Positions 47,863-60,697 of a stretch of DNA of 64,000 bases are shown piece by piece. Source of the DNA: Batkoa obscura. Its lineage: Eukaryota > Entomophthoromycota > Entomophthoromycetes > Entomophthorales > Batkoaceae. Positions within the stretch are counted from its first letter, which is position 1, and every line of letters begins with the position of its first letter. Made by a program: the position numbers and the translations under genes. The notes under the pieces are model-generated. The model searched no databases. It worked only from the letters and a program-made list of their open reading frames with translations, and had not been told where the DNA came from. The stretch spans positions 186,001 through 250,000 of the forward strand of contig JASVEC010000028.1 in the NCBI GenBank assembly GCA_030770535.1, written 5' to 3'.

Positions 47863-49875
47863 TTTTTTTGTCTTTTTCTCCCTTTTTTTTATGGTTTTTA
47901 TACGTTTGACCTCACTATGATAATCCTGTATTTTTTCTAACTTAAAAAGTTTAAGTTTTTTATTAACATTACGTGGCTGTTAATTCCATCAGGATTTTTT
48001 TAAAATCAATTTCATTGGCTTAGAATTAAACTAAGAGTTTTATTTTTGTGTTTAATTACATTTAAAAAAAGATTCCATAAACTCAACATTCCAATTCATA
48101 TAATAATAATTCAAACATTCCAATTCGTATAATAAATAATTCAAATCACTATGCCATCATCATTATCCCACTTATTATTATATCTTATTTTATCTTGGTT
48201 ACTTGATTATTTTAATAACGCTTACTATAGTTCCCATTCCACATATTTTTGAAAATATTTGAATTGTTTTAGAATATGCAACAAAATACAGGTTAGGATT
48301 ATTCCAAACAAAAGTAAGAATTTTCAAATATCTTCATCTTGTTTTTTGTGTCCCAAGGCTGCGTTTATGATGTCACTTTGCTTTTAATTCAGTCCTTCTT
48401 ACTACAATTCTTCGCCCCGTTTCCCCATTCTACGACCTATCACGCAAATCTACTACTGCTAGCTTTATAGCTAAATACTTGTTTTTGGATAAGAATTATA
48501 CCATTCAAAGATAAAGTGAAGTTATTAATATTTAAAAAAACATGTTACGCTAGGTAAGAAGGGAGCTTTTCAGGGATAAAAAAGAGTTCGCTCTTATAAA
48601 AATAAAAAATTATTCAGAATGGCATATTTATAACTTACCACTTATACTTATATCAAATAATAATATAATAATGCTTAATAGTGATGCTTTAAAAGATAAA
48701 ACATGAATAAAATAATTAGAAATATATACATTACTCGATTTTTATTATTTTAAAGTAAGAAGATTTTAAAAACAATCAATTTATTCATAAGAAAAATCAT
48801 ATTTTTTGTTTTTTGAGTATTGATGTTTAGTTTACTTTATTTACAATAAATTAAAATGGAAAAAAGTTGAGCTTTGAGCTTATATTTATCCATCTAAGCT
48901 TTAAATCATGATGTTATCATAGCTTAAACTTTAACTGTCTTTTATCTTATCTCTTCTTTGATATCTTTTATTTTTTAACATTGCTTTTAATTAAAGGTAT
49001 TGTCATTTTAATGTTTAAGATTTTTTCAATTTATTGAAAAATAAAATTAAAGATAAAAATTATTTATTATGACAGCAACATAATTTAATTTGTCATTGTA
49101 TTTGTTTTCTCATTTACAAGCATAAAGAAACATGAGCCTAACTTAACGATCCTACACTTTCCACTTGTAATATTTATAAAATAATTATAGAAATATACCA
49201 TTTGTGTACAAACGTACGGTGGTAGTCAGTTCCATTACATATCTTTGTCGGTTAACAAAGTTAATCTCAGAACCCGGCTTAATCCACCTGGCCATTTAAT
49301 CAAAATGGGTAAGTGAGGGGATTTTTAAGTGAATAGCTTTAAAAATCAATCAAAAATATTTTTGAAGAGTCAACATAACCGCATTTATTAAACTTGAAGA
49401 ATATAATAAAGAATATTGTATGTCGAATTTAAACTGATTTGAGCTTGTGGGATTCAATTGGAGGCTTTAGTCTATCTAAAAGTAGCATTTAAAGTGTTAT
49501 AAATGGAAAAAGATTGTTACACATTTTATTTGATGCTATTAGAATGTATGTTTTTAAAGACAAATTATTTTATACTAAAATCAATTTCGAAATACATCTT
49601 ATTAATGAAATTTAAATTTTGTTGCTTAGTCAATTTAGAAACTCACTTGGACATGTCCTTTTGAAACTTTTAATAATTTAAAATTTTACGCCATATAAAA
49701 AGTGATTAAAAATTTTACATTTTTAAAGTTTATTTTAAGGGTTATATCCTATTATTTTATTTCTCAATTCTATACTTCAATAAGTAAACTGAATTTTGAT
49801 AATTAAATATCAATTTATTTGAAAAATACGCGCTATTATTGATTCCTTTCTCCTTGTATTTTAATTGAAATTAAT
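47863..49875. other. Intergenic, no gene seen
   Basis: This 2-kb AT-rich region holds the promoter of the glucosidase gene. A short imperfect direct repeat lies at about 48089-48140 (ACATTCCAATTC-type units followed by TATAATAA). No MITE or RNA gene was recognised. Confidence 0.5.
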
Positions 49876-50169
49876 ATGTCTGTACAACTTTTACCTAATT
49901 ATAAGCCACAACTTGTTGATAATTTTGTAACTTGGTTTCTTAACAAAAGGAAAGTTATAGAACCAATTCCTGATTTTAGCAACTTATTAACCGAGAAATA
50001 TTATTTAATACATCTAATTGAGCTTTATTACGGTCACTGGGATTTGAGAGGTATGAAGTTTAGTGATTTTAATCACATTAAATTGAATAGTTTAAATTCA
50101 ACAAAAGATGAGATTGTTTATGTTCTTTCACGCCAACGGCCAGAATTCGTGGGTGTAGTAAATTTGTGA
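49876..50169 (+). CDS. Small protein of unknown function, 97 residues
   Basis: This is an uninterrupted ORF starting MSVQLLPNYKPQLVDNFVTW and ending RQRPEFVGVVNL. It has aromatic and charged residues in a pattern typical of a folded protein (FLNKRKVIEPIPDFSNLL, LIELYYGHWDLRGMKFSDFN) and no signal peptide or membrane segment. Amino-acid use is more balanced than in chance AT-rich ORFs. I do not recognise the family. It stands alone between two intergenic gaps and converges with the Zn2Cys6 gene. Confidence 0.5.
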   Translation: MSVQLLPNYKPQLVDNFVTWFLNKRKVIEPIPDFSNLLTEKYYLIHLIELYYGHWDLRGMKFSDFNHIKLNSLNSTKDEIVYVLSRQRPEFVGVVNL

Positions 50170-50498
50170 AGTTTTATTTTGCAATATAGATTTAAAATTT
50201 TAAAATTTTAATCCTCCTTTTTATTTCATATTTCATTTCATTTTAATTTCCTTCTTTACTCGCAAATATAATGCCCTTAAGATAATGATGGAAAAGCATT
50301 GAATAAAAAGTGAGTAAGGCATTGGAATGAAAAATACATTCAGTTTTATTTAATAGGATTTAATATTAAAAATAAACAATTATCCTCACGATAATTTATT
50401 AACAAACTCATAAAACAAATAATTAACTAAGAGGCATTCTCAACTCAAATTGAACAATAATCAACGATAGCCAACAGTAACTAACTTAGCATAATCAC

Positions 50499-52216
50499 TC
50501 ATGTCAGATATAATTTACAAGAAACAATCGAGTCAATATTAGGAAATATTTTTCTAGCTAATTGTAAAGAACCTTTACATCTAGTATACATCAAATTATA
50601 TAAAAGTGGCCAAAACTCTAAGTTTCTATAAAATATTGTATAGGTTAACTTCATCCCTTTTTGTGGCACTGAATTTGGATTATCATAAAAAAAATAAATA
50701 GCCATTAAAGAAAAACCAGCAATAGCAAAGTTGGTTTTTTCCAACGGGATCCAGAATTTAGGAACGTCATGATTAAGTACATTGTAGCCATCTTGTAACC
50801 TTTCATATAATCGATGATTAAAATGTTCTGGATTCTTTACTACTTTCCAATATCCTTTTTCTAGCCCTTTACCAAACATCCTTAATACATAAACTTCAAA
50901 TAATATAATGGTAAAAAATAGACAAGCAAAATGAAAATCAAATGGATCATTTAAATCATAAATATTTGATAAATAGTTGACGTTAACATCATATGGTAAT
51001 ATGGAACGAACTAAATTTAAAGCTTTGGTTACTTTGGCTATAAACTTATCCGCTGAAATAAGCCCATCAGCTAACTGTTTTCGATAAACAAAGCAATGTA
51101 AAATATACTGTGCTGCTTTACCATAAGCTACTGTATTTAAAAATAACCTTGATGTTTTAGATCTAAGGTTAAGTGATAAACCTATAGCTATAGAATCTAA
51201 ATATTCGGAAAACTCCTAAATAAATTTAGTATTAGTTATTATACTTAAATTAAATTTACAATTGGCTCAAAAGAAGGCTTTTTCATTATCCCATTGATTT
51301 CAAACTCTTGAATACCAAACACTCCTTTTTCTACATCATTTTCAAGTTGTTCATAATCTGCTTTCTTATATGTGATTGGTGGATGTGCTGCAAAAGTAGA
51401 TGTAAATAAATCAAAAAATTGACAAGTTGACCAAGTAGCTATATATTCAACTTGTAAATCCGGATCTTGAGTAAGTAGTTTGAAAGTGGATTTATCTAAA
51501 TCCAACGTATGTGCTTTACTTTAAAACTATAAGTAACTGTTATTTATATAATTTAAGATAAGTACCTCACTGCTTGGGCTAAAAAACAAGTTAGTAAATA
51601 TCAAGCTAAATATTAATTTATCTTACATAAATGTTTTAATGACATTGGTAACTGACTTTCACCAAGTTCATAATAAGAGATCAATAATAAACTTTGTATA
51701 GTATCTAAATCGGAGTTATCAGTTAAAGAAGGAAGTAAAGTAGTCGCTCTTATATAGAATGGATTTTTGTTATCAGATCCTTTGTTATTTAATAAGTTAT
51801 TTTCTTTTAAATAAAACTGATAAGGAAGAATACATAAAGCGTTAGCTAAAAGAGAGTTATGTGGTTCATATTCAATAGCTTTTAACCCTTTTTCTAATTG
51901 TATAAATGGTATAAAAACACCGAAATTAGTAAAATAATGTGATATTAAGTTTTTATAAACTTCAAGTTGATCTAAAATAAATATAAGAAATGTTAATATT
52001 TTTTTACAACTATGACTTACTTCGAAGTACTGTTTTTTTGATCATTTTATAACAGTATTCTATTTTCGCCATCTTTTGTTCTAAATATGTTTTTTTATTT
52101 ACTACTTCTATATAAACACAGTTCTTTTTTAGCTTTTGGCATCTTTCACATTTCGGTTGATCTCTAGAACACTTCCTCTTTCCTTTTTTGCAGTTGACAC
52201 AAGATGTTTGTTTCAT
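50499..52216 (-). CDS. Zn2Cys6 fungal transcription factor
   Basis: The first exon is 52216-52021. The N-terminus has the binuclear cluster C6-x2-C9-x6-C16-x6-C23-x2-C26-x6-C33 (SCVNCKKGKRKCSRDQPKCE, then RCQKLKKNCVYIE), followed by a short basic linker. About four further exons encode a helical regulatory region of roughly 470 residues: LISHYFTNFGVFIPFI, NALCILPYQFYLKENN, IQSLLLISYYELGES, VEYIATWSTCQFFDLFTSTF, and near the end YDLNDPFDFHFACLFFTIIL. This matches the fungal-specific middle homology region seen in such regulators. The target pathway cannot be told. Stop at 50499. It is divergent from SOF1, with 290 bp between start codons. Confidence 0.85.
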
Positions 52217-52506
52217 TTATAAAGTCTCAAATATCTTTTAAACCCTTTTTATGTATCCTTTTAATGTATCCCCTTAATATTATTTTGATGTTACTATTTG
52301 GTTTTTAAAGACAATTTTTAATGAAATATAAAGATTGGTAATATTTTAATTTATTGATTTTATGAATAGTTTGAAACTTCATTACAAATTAATTTTTAAA
52401 TGAATTTTAACAAATGAATTTCCATTTTTAAACTTAATAAAATTCTTGATACCTTAAAATTCTTTTACCACTTTAATTAAATTATCCAAATTTCCACTTC
52501 AAAAAG

Positions 52507-54340
52507 ATGGTAGTCTAATCCTTCATTAATTCATTCAAATAAAGTATACTAATAAAATTAATAATAGAAAGTAAAAGTAATTGATCGTAGTGATAGTAAA
52601 TATAAACGTGAACGTCCAACGGACATCCATAAAATGCAACGAAATTATGATCCCATTTTACACCCATTTGAAAAAAGTAGAGAATATACTCGTGCTTTAA
52701 ACGCTACCAAATTAGAACGTATGTTTGCTAAACCCTTTATTGCTAGTTTAGATGGACATGCTGATGGTGTCTATTGTTTATCAAAACATTACAAAAATTT
52801 ACAAACCATTGTTTCTGGGTCTGGGGATGGAGGTAATTTTTGAATTTCCTATTTTTTTGTTAAATAATGGGCTAATATTTTTTATAGAGGTACGTGCTTG
52901 GAGGTTAAATGAAAGGTATGGAATATTGGAAATAATTGGATTAATTAATTAATTAATTATAGATCTTGTTTCTTTAATACAACAGCACATAATGGGATTG
53001 TTAAAGGAGTATGTATTTTACCTGAAGATAATAAATTTATTTCAGTAGGTCATGATAAAGTAGCTAAAATTTGGGATGTAAATAGTGAAGACTCAAGCAC
53101 AGTAATAATTTACTTATAATTTAATGATCTTTTATTAATATCTTTATAAAGCCTTTATATACTTATCAAGGAAAGTCAGCATTTACGTAAGATTTTTGTT
53201 AATTATTTTGGATTTAATTTATCATTTTATAGTGGCGTTGATCATCATATATCGGAACCCAAGTTTGCTACTTCAGGATCAATTATTAATATTTGGGATA
53301 TTAATAGGTAAACAATAACAGTTATAAATATAAAAAGCTGTTATTAAATTAAAGTAAATAGATCTGAACCTATATCAACATTTGAATGGGGAGCAGATAC
53401 AATTAATACCGTCAAATTTAACAAAACAGAAAGAAATATAGTAGCTAGTTGTGGGACAGATAGGGCAATTATATTATATGATATTCGTAGTAATTCACCG
53501 TTGAGTAAAACCTATTTACAATTAAAATCAAATGCATTATGTTGGAATCCAATGGAAGCATATAATTTTGTAGTCGGTAATGAAGATCATAATTTATATT
53601 TATTTGATATGCGTAAAATGAGTAAAGCTGTATCTTGTTTCAGAGATCATGTATCAGCGGTTATGGATGTTGATTTTGATCCTACTGGTAGACAAATTGT
53701 TTCTGGTTCTTATGATCGTACTGTACGTATATTTACTGTAGGTAAACCTAAATCAAGAGATGTTTATCATACTAAACGTATGCAAAGGTATTTTTATCTG
53801 TTGTTATGTTTTTGAGTTTTAATTAAAATTTAGGGTATTTACTGTTAAATATTCAATGGATGGACGGTTTGTTTTATCGGGTTCTGATGATACTAATATT
53901 CGTCTTTGGAAATCGAATGCAGCTGAAAAACTTGGTGTGGTAAATATCAATTAATAGATTAAATTAATTTCGTTTAATTTTTAATATTAATAGCGTAATA
54001 ACCGAGAAAGATCCCATTTGGAATACAGTGAAAAAGTTAAAGATAAATATGCCCATATACCAGAAGTTCGAAAGATTGCAAAGTAAGTTTTAATGAAAAG
54101 AAATTATGTTAATACAAATTAATTATCTTTTTTTCAATTAGTCATCGTATCATACCACAAAACATTAAAACAACTACTCGTACTAAAGCTATTATGTTGG
54201 AATCGAGACATATTAAAGAAGTTAATAGACTTAATAATCAAAAGAATATTCGTAATGCTACTCAAGCTAAAGAAGATAAGAATAAGGATAAGAAGCCAAA
54301 AACTATTAAGGAAAAAGTGGTGTTGTATTCCGAAAAATAA
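52507..54340 (+). CDS. SOF1: WD40 ribosome-biogenesis factor SOF1/DCAF13
   Basis: The conserved core reads RNYDPILHPFEKSREYTRAL, NATKLERMFAKPFIASLDGH, then WD repeats such as FISVGHDKVAKIWDVN, IVASCGTDRAIILYDIR, ALCWNPMEAYNFVVGNEDHN, IVSGSYDRTVRIFTVG and RFVLSGSDDTNIRLWKSNA. It ends in the Sof1 C-terminal domain (ERSHLEYSEKVKDKYAHIPE, then VRKIANHRIIPQNIK). The N-terminus in homologues is M-K-V/I-K. Here KVKVIDRSDSKYKRERPTDI lies at 52568, directly after an AG, and an ATG followed by GTAGTC lies at 52507-52509. So the first coding exon is the start codon alone. Seven or so introns are short. The protein works in the small-subunit processome. Confidence 0.9.
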
Positions 54341-54689
54341 GTATAGATATAACTTTCTTTTTTATTTATCATTTTATAGATTAGATTATTTTAATATTAA
54401 GAGTTTTATTAAATATTAATAATTTAATACTTTTTTTTGTTTTATTATTATTTAATTGACTTTTTTATTTATAATATATTATTTATTATTGGTTTTATTT
54501 TATAACAATATTAAACAAATTTAATACGTTTAATATAGTTAAATATTAAGTAAACAAATTTAAACTAATAAAAGACTTGCATTAAAATTTTTTATTACAA
54601 ACCCATTAAAAAAATCGATTTTTTATATAAAGAAAGGGGTAAAAGAAGTGGACTATACAAGGATGAACAAAAGTAGCTTCAAATAAACA

Positions 54690-55997
54690 TCAACCTTGTT
54701 TTTTAGCTGCTTGGAAATAAATGAAAACGGTAATACCAATGATTAAAAATGTAAGTACAGCTAAACCCAAAAACATTAAAAAGAATTTTTTTTTACGTGA
54801 GGCTTTAGCATGATCAGTTGCATACCCAAGTTCCACTTGAGCCGATTCTAAATGTTCATTTGTAGAACCTACATTTTTTTCAACATTATCAAGAATGGGA
54901 TCTTGCAATTCAATCATTGTTGCCATGGACTCATAAATTTGACTTAATTCCTAAAATAAATTCAATATTACTCAATTTAATTGGAAATTTAAAGTATTCT
55001 ATTTGATTATCTTTACCGTTATACTTTTATCAATCATTAGTATATCTTGATGACGTTCTTTAACTTCTTCTAGTGCATTTTTACCACTATCTTTTCGAGT
55101 TGAGTTTAATACCTTTTATAAAAATTAATTTTCTTATACTTGAATTTTTTTAACTATCTATATTACTGCTGATGAAAAAAAAGTAGTATCATTATTTGTA
55201 ACTGCAGCTTCAATTTCATCTGGATTAGCATCTGGATTAGCTAATCAATAATAAATCACTTTTAAAAAATAAAATAAAGTATTAAAACTTACTAATAGCA
55301 AATTGACGAACAATTCTTTCTTTCATGTCCTTTTGAAATTGAGTTTCTAATTTTTGTTGATCTTCAATTCCTTTTAAAAATCGTTTTTTTAAGGCATCAA
55401 CCTATACAATTAATAAAAACTTCAATTTTAATAATTATTGAAAATCTCACTTGTATCTTTCTAATTTGATGATCTCCATGTTCAACGGATGATTTATTAC
55501 AATATTGTATTAAATCTAATAATTCATTATTAATTTTTATTATTAAAAAAATAAACTAATATCCACAAACCTCGAATATGTTCTTTAATTGACATCATCT
55601 GTTCCTTTAAATTATTGCTCACTAAATTAGATTCTAATAAAAAAATTTAATCTATTATTAATCATTAACATATTATTAATTACTTTGATTTAACCCTCCT
55701 TGTTCTAACTCAGAGCTTCGAAGTGTACGTAATTGCTCTATTAAATTAATAAAATACGTTATTTCTTGTTGTATTTTTTCTACTCGTTGAAAGAAACCAT
55801 CCAATGGACTAGCCCCACTACCAGCACTATTATCATAAGCTGTACTACAATTATCTAAGGAAGTCATTAATGGCTTCTTTTCTTCCAGGCTAACTTCTTG
55901 CATCTATAAGAATGGAGATTAGTTTGTTATTTATGATAAAGATGACTTATTATAAAAAAATAATTACTTTATCTACTTCAACATCATCAAAATTCAT
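54690..55997 (-). CDS. SSO1: Plasma-membrane syntaxin (Sso1/Sso2 type Qa-SNARE)
   Basis: The start at 55997 gives MNFDDVEVDK; the second exon continues MQEVSLEEKKPLMTSLDNCS. The Habc region includes DGFFQRVEKIQQEITYFINL, and later QKLETQFQKDMKERIVRQFA just before the acidic NPDANPDEIE linker typical of Sso proteins. The SNARE helix covers LEEVKERHQDILMIDKSITE, LSQIYESMATMIELQDPILD, NVEKNVGSTNEHLESAQVEL, with a Gln in the central region. The C-terminal anchor is FFLMFLGLAVLTFLIIGITV followed by FIYFQ. Introns are small and numerous. It should mediate vesicle fusion at the plasma membrane. Confidence 0.9.
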
Positions 55998-57568
55998 CTT
56001 TTATTACTGAGATTTAATTATTGTTTGTTGTTAGTTATGAGTGTTGTATTGACTAAAAGTAAGCTTATATTTATACTTTATTAATTTATAAAATTAATTA
56101 AAATACTTCATTATTAAATTTTGTTCTATTGATTCTGTTATATTAATTTTTTTTGTCCGCATAATCGTTTTTGAGTTTTTGAGTTATCTATTTTCTCCGT
56201 CTTAATTGTTAATTTATCAAAACATTATTCAAAGCTAATGTTTTTTTATTAGCAAAATTACCATAATTGAAAATTAATTGCATAATTAAATTGATAAATT
56301 CAATAATCTAATTTAATCTTTTCAAGTTTCGTTAATCAATGGGGGTAATAATTATATGATATTTTCGATACTTTAGTATTATATTCTATTTCAACTTTTG
56401 TTAAATTAAAATCAAGAGATTAATTAAATAAATTTTTTATTTTAATCAATAATCTATATGAAAAAATTATTTTGTTAATTATTTCTTTAGTCCATTTTTC
56501 AAACTACTTAAAATATTAAATCTTTGTTTTTTTTATTAAAATCTTCAAATAGAAAAAACAGTAATTCCGCTATCAATTTTGATATTTTTAAAAAGTAGCT
56601 ACTTTTTTTATCCCTTATATTTTATTGATATAAAAATCATGAATTTCAATCCCTTTTATTTTATTACACTTTTTTAAAAAAATATTATTCTTTTCTTTAT
56701 CCCTTCCTTTATTAATATAGATTCAATACACTTATTAACTTTTTGAAACTAATCAAATTTGTTTCTAGAATCAAATTTTTTCATGAATTTCTAGTTGAAG
56801 AAAGGTGTGTATAGTTTAAAATCGTATTTTTTTCTTATTTTTTTAGTTAAGTTTAAACTCTAATTTATTTTTTCTCTACTACTCCTTATTGATATGTCCT
56901 TTTCAATTTTATTTTTCCTTTAATCTCCTTTTTAATCTCCTTTCTTAGAATTTGGGCCTTTTTTTGTTACTTCCAATTTGATGCCTTGAATTTTGTGATC
57001 ATGTTTATAAAAAATATTCAATTAGGCTTAATTTTTCAAATTCAATTCAAGTTATTTGTTTTTTTTGGCTTAAAAACTAAAAATGACTTTTTGTTAGACT
57101 CTAATTTTAAGCTTGAATCTAAATTTTTGAAAAAAATATTGAATTATCATTTTAAAATTCATTAATATTCTAAATTAATAAACTGATTATTAACTTTAAA
57201 TAATTGAAGTTGTTTATTTGTTTTATTCTTCCATTTATAATAATAATGAAACTAATAATTCTTTTTCAATAAGTGACACTTCTCTCTAATCTTACCATTT
57301 ACTAAACTGTTATTTTACAAATGAAGCTCAGTTTCAATACCAAAGATGACTCATTATCAATAATTAGCAACGCAAACAATAAATGAACAATATAATATAT
57401 CAGTTATAATAGTAAACTCAAATAAACTATCAAATTGAGCAAAGTTCGCAGTTTTCTTTACGCAGTAAATAGAATAAACAAACTCATTAAATATAAAGGA
57501 TTATCATTGTCAATAAAAGAGAACTATAAATTGAGTTAATTTTTATTATTAAAAAAAAAGAAATAAAA
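55998..57568. other. Intergenic, no gene seen
   Basis: This 1.57-kb region is very rich in T runs on the plus strand between divergent genes (the syntaxin on minus, the Asn-rich protein on plus). No gene or MITE was recognised. Confidence 0.5.
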
Positions 57569-60500
57569 ATGGAAAATCAAAATAAAATAATTGATTATAT
57601 CACTGAAGAAGATTTAATTTTTTTTAAATTTGATATGCCTTTTGAGCAAGTCAATAAGTCGTTCAACGTTATTAATACATCTGAAAGTAATTTGAGTACA
57701 ATCATTATAATCTTAGATATCATTAACTTTAAAAATGATCAAGTGACTTATTATTTTTTAAGACAAAAAATCAAACAATTGTTAATAAATTTCATTTTAG
57801 ATATTAATACAATTCATATTATCTTCAAAATTGATAGCAATAATCAAATAGTAACATTTAATCTTAAGAATGGAAATGAATTGACTAGTTTTTTTAATTA
57901 TTGGGATAAAATGGAAAGTAATAATAATAATAATTCAAATAATATTAATAATTTAATGGAATTAACAATTGATAAAATGAAACAAATTATAAATAATAAT
58001 CCTTTATTGTTTTTATTTCTATGTAATAAAGATTATATTGTAATTAATGAATTAATAAATTATGAAATTAAGGAATGGCAATTGATGTATCAAGAAATGA
58101 TTAATAAAATGAAAGAACAATGTAAATTTTATTTAATTCAATTGAAAATAGGAGTAGAAATTAATGTAATTAATTATAACATTAAAAAAAAGAATGAAAA
58201 TATTCAATTTATTAAAATTGATAATAATAATATTAATAATATTAAAGAATTAAAGAATTATTTTAAATTCAATCATTTTTCTTTATGGTTAAAAGATACT
58301 TTTAATGAAAAGTATTATTCAATTACAATTAATGAAAAAGGGGAAGTATGTGTTATTATAAATAAAAATGAAATTAACATTAATCAATTAAGTGTTGTAA
58401 TTCAACAATGTTCATTGAAAGAATATTCAATAACCTCATTTGAAGCTAAAGAAATTCCATTAAATGAACAAAATTTAAGTTATTTTTTAATTTATTCGGA
58501 ATTTCAATTAGTTCAATTAAATAATATAATAAAAGATATAATAAATTATTGTTACAAAGAAGTTAATAAAGATAAAATTAATGAGTTATTAAATCAAGTT
58601 TTAATTATTAGTAAACAATTAGCAAAGATTTATTTTAAAGCTGGTAATCTTAATAAGTTGAATCTTGATTTTATAAGGGATAAATTATGGGAAATTAAAC
58701 AATTAAATGATAATATTAAAAAGATGTTAATGAGTTTAATAAATGAAGAGAAAGTAAAAAGTAATGAATTAATGGAATGGTATACTTCAACAAATAAGAT
58801 TATAAATAAATTAATAAAAGAAATTCAAGAATATAATATAAATCAAGAAATAATAACATTAATGGATAATAATACAATATTTAATTTACAAAAACAAAAT
58901 AAATTAATTAATGAAAAGTATAAAAATAATCAATATAAAAATAATACAATTATATTAAATAATGTTATCGATATATCAAATATAAAAGATAATAATAATT
59001 TGGAATCTGTCGTTTATAATAATAATAATGATGATTTAATTGGTATTAGTTTAAAAATTGTTAAAAATAAATATAATAATAACAATAATAAATATATTAT
59101 TAACTATATTAGTCCATATTTAATATCTATCAATGAAACTATTAATATATTAGAAAATAATAAAAATAAATCCAAACTTATAGTTAAAGATCAATCAAAG
59201 TATCAAATTAATTTAATATTACCAATTTATTTTAATAATCAAATAAAACAAAAAGAATATATTAATAAATATCAACAAATTAATCAATATTTTAATAATA
59301 ATAAAGAAGATATTGAATTACAATTAAAAACAATACCATTTTTAATATTATCAAATTATATTAATAAAATAATTAACAATAATAATAAAGAAAATCAATT
59401 AATATATAAAATAATATTTAATACATGTCAATTTATTTTTATAAATTGTTATCAACAAAATATTCAAAATCAGTTAAAATATCAAATTAATTTATGTATT
59501 AATGAATCTTTAAATATTATTGATAAAGATATATCTAATTATTTAGTATTTTTAATACAATTATTATTTAGTAAATATAATTCAGTTATTACTCAAAAAA
59601 AATTAAAATTTATTATTAATAAAATTTATAATTTTATAATTGAAGAAAACATTCGTTATAGTTTAAATCAAAATCAATTTAATTTAAAATATTTTAATGA
59701 TATTTTGGGCATTTTTAATATCAATCCATTGATTATTGATGATATGTTTAATAAATGGAAGGAAAAGTATGAATTAAAAAATCAAATCAAATTATTTAAT
59801 GATAAAGGTGTAATAAATTGGGAAAGTGTTAATAATATTAATATTAATATTAATAAACAAGAAGAGTATAATATTAATAATTTCCCAACGTATAAGTTTA
59901 ACATAAATAATTTTCAACTTACAATACCAATGCTTAATTTTATTAAAGATTGTCAACAACAATATGAAAATTATTTTAATAATATCAATCAATTAATTCA
60001 ATTTATATTATCATTTAATAATAATAATAATGTTAATAATGTTAATAATCATAATAATTTAACAATGACTATTTGGCTTAATCAATATACAAAACTTGAA
60101 CAATTTATAATATTTTATCAATGTTATAAATTAAGAAATCAAAACTATCAAGATAAATTTACGTTACAAAATAATTATACACTTTTAACAACTATCATAT
60201 CTAAAGATAAAACAAATAATAAATGTATACAATATATAACAAATATAATAGAAACATATATTAATCAAAAATTAAATAATAAATTAAAACAATATCTTAA
60301 TAAAATTCAAGATAGAAAATCATATTTATTAGCAACTCAATTTTCAATTACTAATGATTTATCACAAGCATTTGATATCTTAAAATATTTTATAAAATAT
60401 CGATCTGTTAAATCATTTAATTATATAATTCAACAAATGCAATTAGATATTCAATATCAATATGAAATTCAATTAAGAATTAATAAATTAAAATTATTAA

Positions 60501-60697
60501 TTTTTGGGGAATATTTAAATCAATCTTGGGTTAATGGAAGAGGTGAGAAAATATGGTATCCTTCTAATAAAAATATTAAAAGATTCTGTTATCCTTTGAT
60601 TTACTTAGACAAAAAATTAAAGATTGAAGTGAATGTGTTAGAGATTAAAAAATTATTTGAATTTAAAAAAGAATTAATGAATCGATTATTTAATTAA
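57569..60697 (+). CDS. Large single-exon Asn/Ile/Lys-rich protein, unknown; possible vWA-like N-terminus
   Basis: This is an intron-free ORF of 1042 residues. Residues about 45-115 read like a Rossmann strand-helix pattern (STIIIILDIINFKNDQVTYY, then INTIHIIFKIDSNNQIVTF). A later part (FYLIQLKIGVEINVINYNI, then ENIQFIKIDNNN) fits the last strands of a von Willebrand A-like domain, but the usual D-x-S-x-S metal site is absent (D-I-I-N-F). Residues about 330-450 are coiled coil (LWEIKQLNDNIKKMLMSLIN). The rest is helical with many Asn runs, and the end is better conserved-looking (SWVNGRGEKIWYPSNKNIKR). I do not recognise a family. Length and the absence of stops in AT-rich DNA make it a real gene. 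Lack of introns is unusual here and could mean a retrocopy or a transferred gene. Confidence 0.75.
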   Translation: MENQNKIIDYITEEDLIFFKFDMPFEQVNKSFNVINTSESNLSTIIIILDIINFKNDQVTYYFLRQKIKQLLINFILDINTIHIIFKIDSNNQIVTFNLKNGNELTSFFNYWDKMESNNNNNSNNINNLMELTIDKMKQIINNNPLLFLFLCNKDYIVINELINYEIKEWQLMYQEMINKMKEQCKFYLIQLKIGVEINVINYNIKKKNENIQFIKIDNNNINNIKELKNYFKFNHFSLWLKDTFNEKYYSITINEKGEVCVIINKNEININQLSVVIQQCSLKEYSITSFEAKEIPLNEQNLSYFLIYSEFQLVQLNNIIKDIINYCYKEVNKDKINELLNQVLIISKQLAKIYFKAGNLNKLNLDFIRDKLWEIKQLNDNIKKMLMSLINEEKVKSNELMEWYTSTNKIINKLIKEIQEYNINQEIITLMDNNTIFNLQKQNKLINEKYKNNQYKNNTIILNNVIDISNIKDNNNLESVVYNNNNDDLIGISLKIVKNKYNNNNNKYIINYISPYLISINETINILENNKNKSKLIVKDQSKYQINLILPIYFNNQIKQKEYINKYQQINQYFNNNKEDIELQLKTIPFLILSNYINKIINNNNKENQLIYKIIFNTCQFIFINCYQQNIQNQLKYQINLCINESLNIIDKDISNYLVFLIQLLFSKYNSVITQKKLKFIINKIYNFIIEENIRYSLNQNQFNLKYFNDILGIFNINPLIIDDMFNKWKEKYELKNQIKLFNDKGVINWESVNNINININKQEEYNINNFPTYKFNINNFQLTIPMLNFIKDCQQQYENYFNNINQLIQFILSFNNNNNVNNVNNHNNLTMTIWLNQYTKLEQFIIFYQCYKLRNQNYQDKFTLQNNYTLLTTIISKDKTNNKCIQYITNIIETYINQKLNNKLKQYLNKIQDRKSYLLATQFSITNDLSQAFDILKYFIKYRSVKSFNYIIQQMQLDIQYQYEIQLRINKLKLLIFGEYLNQSWVNGRGEKIWYPSNKNIKRFCYPLIYLDKKLKIEVNVLEIKKLFEFKKELMNRLFN

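Noticed and set aside
49230-49310. Possible tRNA-like segment (GGTTAACAAAGTTAATC...AACCCGG)
   Set aside because: No complete cloverleaf with acceptor, D and T arms could be drawn.
59792-59992. Minus-strand ORF inside the Asn-rich gene
   Set aside because: It is a shadow of the long plus-strand ORF, produced by AAT/ATT-rich codons.
57569-60697. Gamma-tubulin complex protein or dynein heavy chain identity
   Set aside because: Helical length and some motifs suggested these at first. No GCP grip signature or dynein P-loop/AAA motif is present.
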